This document shows, in pieces, positions 40,053 through 45,861 of a stretch of 45,861 bases of DNA (positions are counted from its first letter, which is position 1; each line of letters starts with the position of its first letter). The translations under genes and the position numbers were made by a program. The notes beneath the pieces are model-generated. The model was not told the origin of the DNA and searched no databases. It saw only the letters and a list, made by a program, of their open reading frames with translations. Where the stretch lies: IMG/VR virus record IMGVR_UViG_3300017605_000233, positions 1-45,861 of that record; one strand, given 5' to 3'. This DNA is from a virus.

Positions 40053-40387
40053 CAGATGATGATAATATATTAATACAGCTTAGGAGAACCTATGCTAAGG
40101 ATGAAATGGTTTCTTATGTAATCAGAAGAATTAAAGAGCTTAAAGTAGAATTAGGACAAGCTAATTCTGAGATAGACCACCTTAATGATAAAATCACTAA
40201 GATGGAAAGAAATAGAGTGTTTAATGATGAAATGTCTAGGGAAGCCAGAAAAGAAGCTAAGAAAGAAGAAATCTATAAACAGAATAGAGATGAAATCTTA
40301 AGCCTAAGAGCTAAAGTCAGAAGGCTAAGTAAGGATAATAGTGAATTAATAACTAAATTATGTAATAATGGAAGCAAAGGAGTATGA
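40049..40387 (+). CDS. coiled-coil protein
   Basis: This 112-aa almost wholly helical protein is rich in Arg/Lys/Glu, with heptads over residues 25-100 (VELGQANSEIDHLNDKI and LSLRAKVRRLSKDN). It overlaps the HTH gene by 4 nt and contains the start of a DUF3310-like fragment in another frame. Function unknown. Confidence 0.6.
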   Translation: MTDDDNILIQLRRTYAKDEMVSYVIRRIKELKVELGQANSEIDHLNDKITKMERNRVFNDEMSREARKEAKKEEIYKQNRDEILSLRAKVRRLSKDNSELITKLCNNGSKGV

Positions 40388-40448
40388 TCATATAAACCCT
40401 GATCACTATAAACAAGGAAGTAAAGAAGTTATAGATATAAAGAATTAA
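40368..40448 (+). pseudogene. truncated DUF3310-like (SaV) N-terminal fragment
   Basis: This 26-codon ORF starts at ATG 40368 and ends TAA 40446. It reads EYDHINPDHYKQGSKEVIDIKN. The P-DHYK-G-x-EVIDI motif is the N-terminal signature of DUF3310 proteins, but the following F-GN-KY and RA-K-EDL regions are missing. It is a remnant of a longer gene or a very short functional relic. Confidence 0.5.
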
Positions 40449-40452
40449 GAGC

Positions 40453-40683
40453 ATGATGATAGTAGATGTAATGTTTAGGGGAATTGATATTCATGTACAT
40501 GGAGTACATATTCCTGAAGAAAAAGAAGTAAGATATGATTCTGATATGGGAGGTTCTCCAGGATATCCAGAACATTTTGAGATTGAAGATATCTTTATTG
40601 AAAAAACAGATGTATTTAGTCTACTAGAAGAACATCTAGATGAAATTGAAAAATTAGTGTTAGAGCAAATTAATGAACAATAA
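40453..40683 (+). CDS. small acidic hypothetical protein
   Basis: This 76-aa protein has an N-terminal beta strand with HVHGVHIPEEKEV, a PGYPEHFEIEDIFI segment and helical acid end. It looks like small phage proteins of unknown function. An extended palindromic structure (ATGTAC/GTACAT inside GGAAT/ATTCC) covers about 40479-40513. Confidence 0.5.
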   Translation: MMIVDVMFRGIDIHVHGVHIPEEKEVRYDSDMGGSPGYPEHFEIEDIFIEKTDVFSLLEEHLDEIEKLVLEQINEQ

Positions 40684-40695
40684 ATCTTAATAAAC

Positions 40696-41253
40696 ATGGG
40701 AGGAAATAGATTTTATACTAGACAAAAAGGAATGTCTATTAGTGAAGCTTATAGAGATGCTGTAAGATTAGCTGAACAAGAATATGGACATCAACAAGGT
40801 TACAGTGGAGAAATTAATTCTACAGGAGGTGTAATAGATCTTACAAAGAGTTGGAAAACAAGTAAGCTTTCTATTAATAAGTTTATTGCTAAAACAGAAA
40901 AAGAGAATACCCTTACTAAAGGAAATGCTTATGGTATTTGTACTTTAGATCCTAAGAAAAGCCCTAATAAGATTAAATCTCATGTAGAACATAATGTTGA
41001 GAAGGGAACTAAAAAATGGGTGTTGAGATATGTTATATCTACTAGTGAAGATGATTACATAACATCTTGTGTTACTAAGGGGGAAGCAGTAAAAGCAGCT
41101 AGAAAATATACAGAAAGTACAGCAAAGACTACCTTTGTAAATATGGAGAAAGTCTTAGAGACAGGTTCTTCTAGAGTAGCAAGAATAAATTATAAATCAG
41201 CCAAGAATGATGCTATGGGGGAGTATCTGTTCTTTGGTATAGCACCTTGTTAG
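40696..41253 (+). CDS. hypothetical basic phage protein
   Basis: This 185-aa basic protein has a helical N-terminal segment (SISEAYRDAVRLAEQEYGHQ) and a beta-rich C-terminal half (KWVLRYVISTSEDDYITSC). Not recognised; possible nucleic-acid contact by charge. Hairpin TAGACA/TGTCTA lies at 40719-40738. Confidence 0.5.
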   Translation: MGGNRFYTRQKGMSISEAYRDAVRLAEQEYGHQQGYSGEINSTGGVIDLTKSWKTSKLSINKFIAKTEKENTLTKGNAYGICTLDPKKSPNKIKSHVEHNVEKGTKKWVLRYVISTSEDDYITSCVTKGEAVKAARKYTESTAKTTFVNMEKVLETGSSRVARINYKSAKNDAMGEYLFFGIAPC

Positions 41254-41254
41254 T

Positions 41255-41647
41255 ATGAGAATGACTTATGAAGAATGGCTGGAGAAATACCAGCCATTAA
41301 AAAATCCTCTTAATGAGAATGCTTCTTATGATGGTTATATGTTTGATACACATGGTAAAGATGTAGACTACATTAGAAATGGATTCATAGCTAATTGCTT
41401 TTTATGGACTATAGTAGATTGTGAGAATGAAGAACAATATATCATCCCAGGATGGCATATAGTGAATAGGGCAGGTTATTTTGTTACTTATGAACCTTGG
41501 ATAGATGAAGAGATTGAAGTCAATCTTAATGAGATGATTACTGTAGGAGAGGCAAAGTATGCTTGTATAGAGTTCTTAGAATCTCTAGGAATTCCTGAAG
41601 AGCAATATGAAGATTTAATACATGATTTCTTTAATCAAAAATTCTAA
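41255..41647 (+). CDS. hypothetical phage protein
   Basis: This 130-aa acidic alpha/beta protein is rich in aromatic residues (EEWLEKYQPLKNPL; EQYIIPGWHIVNRAGYF). It may be a DUF-type phage protein; I recognise no motif. A perfect 9-bp hairpin lies at its start (41274-41298). Confidence 0.55.
   Translation: MRMTYEEWLEKYQPLKNPLNENASYDGYMFDTHGKDVDYIRNGFIANCFLWTIVDCENEEQYIIPGWHIVNRAGYFVTYEPWIDEEIEVNLNEMITVGEAKYACIEFLESLGIPEEQYEDLIHDFFNQKF
41274..41298 (+). promoter_or_regulatory. strong start-proximal RNA hairpin
   Basis: AATGGCTGG (41274-41282) pairs perfectly over 9 bp with CCAGCCATT (41290-41298) around a 7-nt loop, 20 nt into the gene; A-rich sequence follows, not T. Confidence 0.65.
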
Positions 41648-41650
41648 TGT

Positions 41651-41950
41651 ATGAATACGGAGCAATTAAGTAGACAGTTCTTTAATCTCAAAGAAGACTG
41701 TAAAGAATACTATGATAATCTTACTTCTCAACAAGAAGAAGATATCATAAAGAGTTATGATGATCATACTTTTGTGGATTATATAGACCCTAAAGAAGGT
41801 ATTTATTTAAAAGGGGAGATTTTAAAGTTAAAAAAGAATTCTATAATGATTTTTGACTTTAAGTTTAAAAGAGCTATTCATATAAAATTTGAATATCTAA
41901 CTCTCCAAGACCAACTAACTGTATTAGAATTGTACGAACAAAACCAATAA
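41651..41950 (+). CDS. small hypothetical protein
   Basis: This 99-aa alpha/beta protein has EEDIIKSYDDHTFVDYIDP and basic beta strands. Unrecognised. It lies just upstream of the nuclease gene. A hairpin (41674-41701) covers its first codons. Confidence 0.55.
   Translation: MNTEQLSRQFFNLKEDCKEYYDNLTSQQEEDIIKSYDDHTFVDYIDPKEGIYLKGEILKLKKNSIMIFDFKFKRAIHIKFEYLTLQDQLTVLELYEQNQ
41674..41701 (+). promoter_or_regulatory. bulged start-proximal RNA hairpin
   Basis: ACAGTTCTTT (41674-41683) pairs with AAAGA (41690-41694) and ACTGT (41697-41701), leaving AG bulged; 10 bp in total, 24 nt into the gene. Confidence 0.5.
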
Positions 41951-41954
41951 AACC

Positions 41955-42977
41955 ATGAAAACAGAAACTGTAAATTATTATGATGTTAAACTAGATTCAG
42001 CTAGTTCTTTAAAAACTTTTGCTGATGATAGGAATAAGTATAGAAAGAGGTTTATAGAAGGTATTCAGGTTGATGAAAAGTATAATCAAGCTGCTCTTAT
42101 AGGAAACCTAGTAGATTGCTTCTTATTTGAGCCTGATTTATTTGATGATAGATTCTATATGTCTACATGTTCTAAAGTACCTACAGATTTAATGATGAAA
42201 TTTGTTGAATCTCTATATACTAATACAGTAGAGATGCCTAATTCCTCTTTTGAGGAAAGAAGTAAGCTAGCTCATGAGTCTTCAGGATTCAAAATAGGGT
42301 ATGATGCAGTTATTAAGAAGTTTGCAGGAACAGAAGCTGAAGACTATTTCAATGAAATTCTGGCTGTTAGATCTAAAGGTTTAACAGTTGTAACCACACA
42401 AGATATGGTTAATGCTGAGAGAGTTATTAGTGAGTTACAGAGTAATTTTGTAACTTCACATATAATTAATCTTGAGAGTGATAGCAGATTTACAGTGCTA
42501 AATCAGTTTGAAATATATGACTATGAAGTAGATGGTCACAAGTTTAAATCTAAGATGGATAAAGTCATTATTGATAATAAAGATAAGACTGTTCAAATAT
42601 ATGATTTAAAGGTTTCATGGTCTGTAGAGAATTTCTATACTGAATATTATCTCTATAGAAAATCTTATATTCAAGCTTATCTTTATTATAGTGCTTGGAT
42701 TTCTATAACTGTAGATGAATCTAGTGAATACTATGGTTATAAAGTTCTTTATCCTAAGTTTATTGTAGCTGATTCTATTAGTTATATGAATCCTCTAATT
42801 TATGAACTAGCAATAGAAGACCTTAGAGATGCTTACATAGGGTTTGATTATAAAGGGAGATGGTATTCAGGAGTTAGAGATATTATCATTGATTTAAAAT
42901 TTGCTATTAGTTCTAATATCTGGAATATATCCAGAAAAAATTATAATTCTTTAGGAGTAGTATCTTTAAAAAGTTAA
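41955..42977 (+). CDS. PD-(D/E)XK nuclease, RecE/DUF3799-like
   Basis: This 340-aa protein starts with YYDVKLDSASSLKTFA, then AALIGNLVDCFLFEPDLFD (His-to-Asn change at the usual GxxxHxxx position). Its core is FKSKMDKVIIDN followed by VQIYDLKVSW (D-x13-DxK, about 197-220) and a Tyr-rich YRKSYIQAYLYY helix (QxxxY motif). This is the order of RecE/Cas4-type 5'-3' exonucleases. With the Sak4-like ATPase, SSB and RecA it makes a recombination set. A hairpin AACTAG/CTAGTT lies at 41989-42006. Confidence 0.75.
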   Translation: MKTETVNYYDVKLDSASSLKTFADDRNKYRKRFIEGIQVDEKYNQAALIGNLVDCFLFEPDLFDDRFYMSTCSKVPTDLMMKFVESLYTNTVEMPNSSFEERSKLAHESSGFKIGYDAVIKKFAGTEAEDYFNEILAVRSKGLTVVTTQDMVNAERVISELQSNFVTSHIINLESDSRFTVLNQFEIYDYEVDGHKFKSKMDKVIIDNKDKTVQIYDLKVSWSVENFYTEYYLYRKSYIQAYLYYSAWISITVDESSEYYGYKVLYPKFIVADSISYMNPLIYELAIEDLRDAYIGFDYKGRWYSGVRDIIIDLKFAISSNIWNISRKNYNSLGVVSLKS

Positions 42978-42981
42978 TCAA

Positions 42982-43530
42982 ATGAGTGTAAAGAAAACAA
43001 TAACCACTATTTTCTTAGTACCTACTCTTGGAGTTCCTAAGGGAGCTTTAGCAGAAAATGGGTTTATTAATGCTTTCTCTAAAGACAGTAATAGTACTTT
43101 GTATGACTCTGGAGTTATCTATCTTCTCTTTAAACCTGAGAATATAGATAAGTTCAGAGAGTTTCTTCAGGAAGAGTATGAGAGGACTGATAATATTGTA
43201 GATGAGTATGATTATAATCATGGTTATGTAGTTTTAGTTTATAGACTAGACACTAAAATATCCAGTGATATAACCCTTATAAAAGAAGGAAAATATTCTA
43301 AAACCTCAAAGGAATTTCAGAATCTATTTCCTCCTACAATAGCTGTAAAAAGAGGTAGTGTTAATAAAATAGAACCTTCCCTACAAGTAAGGATTTTTAA
43401 GAAATCCAGAGAATTGAGAGAGTATTGGGAAAATAAAATAGGTGAAGATTTAGGAGAAGAACAAGAAGTTTGGGAAACCTATGATGAATCAAAAGAAATT
43501 TTAAATTTAAAAGGAGATGAGTATGTTTAA
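42982..43530 (+). CDS. hypothetical phage protein
   Basis: This 182-aa protein has FLVPTLGVPKGALAENGFIN at the N-terminus, then YLLFKPENIDKFREFLQEE. This opening recurs in proteins of large phages with no known function. Mixed alpha/beta, acidic end. It overlaps the next gene by 14 nt. Confidence 0.6.
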   Translation: MSVKKTITTIFLVPTLGVPKGALAENGFINAFSKDSNSTLYDSGVIYLLFKPENIDKFREFLQEEYERTDNIVDEYDYNHGYVVLVYRLDTKISSDITLIKEGKYSKTSKEFQNLFPPTIAVKRGSVNKIEPSLQVRIFKKSRELREYWENKIGEDLGEEQEVWETYDESKEILNLKGDEYV

Positions 43531-43717
43531 TGAGGATTTATATAATAAGCTTCTATCTGATTTTGGAGTGGATGCTGTAAAAAAATATTGTAGAATGACT
43601 AGTGCAATGTATAATCATATGCATGAAGAACTGTCTACAGAAGTCCTAAGTGAATATTCATATGAGCGAGATTGGTGGGAATCTAAGTATCAGGAATTAA
43701 ATAATGTAAACAATTAA
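43517..43717 (+). CDS. small hypothetical protein
   Basis: This 66-aa acidic, helical and aromatic-rich protein (YERDWWESKYQELN) may be an adaptor-like small protein; unrecognised. Confidence 0.5.
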   Translation: MSMFNEDLYNKLLSDFGVDAVKKYCRMTSAMYNHMHEELSTEVLSEYSYERDWWESKYQELNNVNN

Positions 43718-43720
43718 TAT

Positions 43721-44095
43721 ATGAAAGACGTAGAAAATGGGATTCTAGACTTACTAGAATCTCACCCTAAGACATGTACTGTAATAACAGACTATTTTAC
43801 TAAAGTGATGATTGATTCTTTTGAAGATCAATCTGTTCCAGAAGAGTTTAAAGAGGCTATGAGATCTTTAGGCATTGAGAAAGATAGGCTTGCTACTATT
43901 ATTAGTGGACAGCCAAGATGCTTATTTGATGTTTTTGATGAGAATGAAATTTATATAGAAATATATAGAACTAATGGTGATTCTTTTACTTTCAATATAG
44001 AGAAGTTTATGGAACATCCTGGTCATTTTAAATCTAGAAAAGATTGTGAAATTCAGGCTATTAAAGAAGCTTTTAAACTTTTTGAATCTATGTAA
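43721..44095 (+). CDS. hypothetical acidic protein
   Basis: This 124-aa mixed alpha/beta protein starts MKDVENGILDLLESHPKT and ends with a helix (EAFKLFESM). A strong hairpin (GATTCTAG/CTAGAATC, extended to 11 bp) lies at 43738-43764. No family is recognised. Confidence 0.55.
   Translation: MKDVENGILDLLESHPKTCTVITDYFTKVMIDSFEDQSVPEEFKEAMRSLGIEKDRLATIISGQPRCLFDVFDENEIYIEIYRTNGDSFTFNIEKFMEHPGHFKSRKDCEIQAIKEAFKLFESM
43738..43764 (+). promoter_or_regulatory. strong start-proximal RNA hairpin
   Basis: GATTCTAG (43741-43748) pairs with CTAGAATC (43754-43761) around ACTTA. Outer TGG/TCA pairs extend it to 11 bp with one wobble. It starts 18 nt into the gene. Confidence 0.65.
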
Positions 44096-44097
44096 TC

Positions 44098-44352
44098 ATG
44101 GAAGAGCTATTTGAAATTTATAAAGATCTAAAAGTATCTTATCCTAGATATTCTGGATATGTTTGTGGGTATAATCCTTATCATTTTATTTTAGCAGTAG
44201 AAAGTGAAGATGAATATTTCTTTGATAGTATAACAAAAACTATACACATAGAAGAGAAATACAAAGATCCAAAATATAGATACATATGTGTTGATGAGTC
44301 AGATATTCTAACACAGAATAAAGATGCTTTTTACTACAAACGAACTGTGTAA
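44098..44352 (+). CDS. small Tyr-rich hypothetical protein
   Basis: This 84-aa acidic protein has many Tyr residues (SYPRYSGYVCGYNPYHFIL). It overlaps the HTH gene by 29 nt. Unrecognised. Confidence 0.5.
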   Translation: MEELFEIYKDLKVSYPRYSGYVCGYNPYHFILAVESEDEYFFDSITKTIHIEEKYKDPKYRYICVDESDILTQNKDAFYYKRTV

Positions 44353-44683
44353 AAAGTTCAATGTATCTAAATCTAAGCTAACTAAGATTATTTCCTCTAG
44401 GAGAATTAATGGATTTTGGTTAGGTAGAGTTAAGAAATTTGATGAGAATGAGATTGAATTAAACTTGAGGGATTATAATGAAAAAGTTAATCCCTTTTGT
44501 TTTGATTATAATTCTAGGAAGATTAAAATAATAGAATTTTATATAAAACATGGCTCTATTAGAAAAGTCTCTACCATACTTGGTATAGGTAGACAGAGTG
44601 TTACTAGAACTATAAATGAGTATATAAGTACTGGATGTATAGAGGTAGATAGTAAACTAAAAAATTTAAAAAACGATGGCTAA
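44324..44683 (+). CDS. helix-turn-helix DNA-binding protein (paralogue B)
   Basis: This 119-aa protein has an N-terminal HTH (TTNELCKKFNVSKSKLTKII, 4-23), a wing GFWLGRVKKF and a C-terminal HTH (SIRKVSTILGIGRQSVTRTI, about 78-97), ending CIEVDSKL. Same plan as the protein at 39717. It overlaps the RecA-like gene by 8 nt, so it may autoregulate this last group or regulate phage timing. Confidence 0.65.
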   Translation: MLFTTNELCKKFNVSKSKLTKIISSRRINGFWLGRVKKFDENEIELNLRDYNEKVNPFCFDYNSRKIKIIEFYIKHGSIRKVSTILGIGRQSVTRTINEYISTGCIEVDSKLKNLKNDG

Positions 44684-45752
44684 GAAAAAGGAAGAGAAAC
44701 AAGGTGTAGATTTAATTCTAGCTGATTTAGAGAAGAAATATGGTTTAGCTAAGGCAGAACTAGAGGATCTTGTTATTATAAGCACAGGAAGCCTGCAATT
44801 AGATCAGGCTATGGGTACAGGTGGTACAGCTCTAGGTAAGATTTATGAACTATTTGGTCCAGAATCTTCAGGAAAGAGTACTCTTACACTACATCAGATG
44901 GCAGAATATCAAAAAGCCTTTCCTAATAGGAGAGTTGCTCTATTTGATTATGAACATGCATTTGATAAGAAGTATGCTACAGCATTAGGAGTAGATGTTA
45001 ATAAGTTGTTGATATATCAGCCAGAAAACATGGAAGATGGATATGATATGATTTTAGCTCTAATAGAGAAGGAGATTGTATCTTGTATTGTTATAGATTC
45101 ACAAACTGCTGCAATGCCTAAAGCTGTTCTTCAAGGAGAGATGGGAGATAGTACTATATCTTTACAAGCTAGATTCAATAGTAAATTCTGTATGAAAGTG
45201 AAAGGTCTATTAGCCAATCACGGTGCTACATTATTTATCATTAGTCAGCTTAGGGATAAAATAGGTAGCATGGGAGAACCCACCACAACCACAGGAGGAA
45301 ATGCTATTAAATTCTATGCTGATGCAAGATGGAAAGTGTGGAAGATAAATGATAAAGCAAATGATCTAAATAAGACTACTGTAGATGTAATCAAGAATAA
45401 ATTATCTGCTCCTTTTGGACAAGCAAAATTTAATATTGAGTGGGGTTGGGGGATTGATAGAATGGGAGAGATTATAGAGTATGCTATAGAGTTTGACCTT
45501 ATTAAAAAAGGGGGAGCTTGGCTTACCTATGGAGAAGTTAAAGTTCAGGGAATGGAGAAACTAAAAGAGTGGCTTGAAGAAAATCCTGAAGATCTATTAC
45601 TATTAGAGAAATGTGTAATAAACAGACTTAATGGTGTAGAAGAAAAAAGAAATACAATTAGTGATGTAGCTGTAAATTTGATGCTTAAGGAGTATCCTTT
45701 ACACCCATCAGAAGCATTTAAACCAGAAGAAACAACTAAAAAAGAAGAATAA
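44676..45752 (+). CDS. RecA/UvsX-like recombinase
   Basis: The 358-aa product has STGSLQLDQAMGTGG, Walker A GPESSGKST (61-69), ALFDYEHAFDKKYATALGVD, Walker B IVSCIVIDSQTAAMP, ISQLRDKIG and TTTGGNAIKFYADAR. This is RecA order, including the L2-like TTTGGNA. It should carry out strand exchange in phage recombination. The C-terminus is shorter than bacterial RecA. It may form a unit with the HTH gene upstream. Confidence 0.92.
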   Translation: MAKKKEEKQGVDLILADLEKKYGLAKAELEDLVIISTGSLQLDQAMGTGGTALGKIYELFGPESSGKSTLTLHQMAEYQKAFPNRRVALFDYEHAFDKKYATALGVDVNKLLIYQPENMEDGYDMILALIEKEIVSCIVIDSQTAAMPKAVLQGEMGDSTISLQARFNSKFCMKVKGLLANHGATLFIISQLRDKIGSMGEPTTTTGGNAIKFYADARWKVWKINDKANDLNKTTVDVIKNKLSAPFGQAKFNIEWGWGIDRMGEIIEYAIEFDLIKKGGAWLTYGEVKVQGMEKLKEWLEENPEDLLLLEKCVINRLNGVEEKRNTISDVAVNLMLKEYPLHPSEAFKPEETTKKEE

Positions 45753-45754
45753 TT

Positions 45755-45861
45755 ATGGAAATTAGAGAATATCAAGAGAAAGCAAAAAGAACATTAGTAA
45801 CGCTAACATCCTCTTTACTAGATGATATACATATGGTCTTTGGAATGAGTACAGAAGTTGG
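45755..45861 (+). CDS. MazG-like nucleotide pyrophosphohydrolase (partial)
   Basis: Thirty-five complete codons are visible before the window ends: IREYQEKAKRTL, then SSLLDDIHMVFGMSTEVG. This is the start of the phage MazG/NTP-PPase family (YQ..A..T ... GL.TE.GE), which hydrolyses nucleoside triphosphates. The usual His and E-x-G-E motif is only partly included. The frame is open to the edge. Confidence 0.6.
   Translation, partial: MEIREYQEKAKRTLVTLTSSLLDDIHMVFGMSTEV

Noticed and set aside
468-45775. Minus-strand ORFs of 60-97 codons scattered over the window
   Set aside because: All lie opposite real + strand genes, have low-complexity or Ser/Leu-rich translations without motifs, and no leader or packing of their own. 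They are shadow frames.
1-45861. Stop-codon reassignment (as in some crAss-like phages)
   Set aside because: TAA, TAG and TGA all end genes at sensible places, with the next gene starting directly after; conserved Trp and Gln positions are coded normally.

Overview
The window is a continuous stretch of a large tailed dsDNA bacteriophage genome, most likely infecting a Bacteroidota host. All credible genes lie on the + strand, packed with 1-30 bp gaps or short ATGA-type overlaps. Base composition is about one third GC. CpG is almost absent and Arg is nearly always AGA. Starts lack Shine-Dalgarno sequences and instead follow A/T-rich leaders (aaataaatATG, taattATG), as is usual for Bacteroidota. 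There is a DUF3127-like OB-fold protein and several Bacteroidota-style short lipoproteins. TAA, TAG and TGA all act as stops. No structural or packaging genes are present. PolA, DnaB, primase, UDG, Sak4-like ATPase and rIIA/rIIB together recall crAss-like and other large Bacteroidota phages, but I cannot place it further by eye.

Layout. 0-4.5 kb: cysteine-cluster protein, membrane protein, two lipoproteins and many tiny unknown genes. 4.5-17.4 kb: an envelope/ATPase block with a VWA protein, a Ser-rich lipoprotein, a glutathionylspermidine-synthase-like ATP-grasp enzyme, a membrane-anchored Ppx/actin-fold ATPase, a membrane coiled-coil protein, a 711-aa protein with a YfaP-like C-terminus, a selfish HNH gene and an AAA+ ATPase. 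Two tRNA-like RNAs bracket the Ppx-like/coiled-coil pair. 17.4-17.8 kb: a Tad2 (DUF2829) anti-Thoeris homologue. 17.8-31.3 kb: small Zn-ribbon proteins and the replication core (family A DNA polymerase, possible AEP-like protein, DnaB-like helicase, SF2 helicase, Sak4-like ATPase, SSB-like protein, DnaG-like primase). 31.3-38.5 kb: Ser/His-rich membrane protein, uracil-DNA glycosylase, small Cys-rich proteins and rIIA-rIIB. rIIA is split by a group I intron carrying a LAGLIDADG endonuclease, exactly in its ATP-binding glycine motif. 38.5-45.9 kb: HNH protein, DUF5664-like enzyme, two HTH regulators, RecE-like PD-(D/E)XK nuclease, RecA/UvsX and the start of a MazG-like pyrophosphohydrolase.

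The most striking unexplained signal is RNA-level. A strong perfect hairpin (commonly 7-12 bp) sits about 20-150 nt inside the 5' end of a large fraction of the genes. Junctions that have intergenic space usually carry the hairpin there instead, some of them looking like ordinary terminators. The pattern looks like one structured RNA element per gene boundary. The two tRNA-like elements share a leader whose hairpin stem differs by compensatory changes. Functions given here are read from motifs in the translated sequence; no database search was possible.
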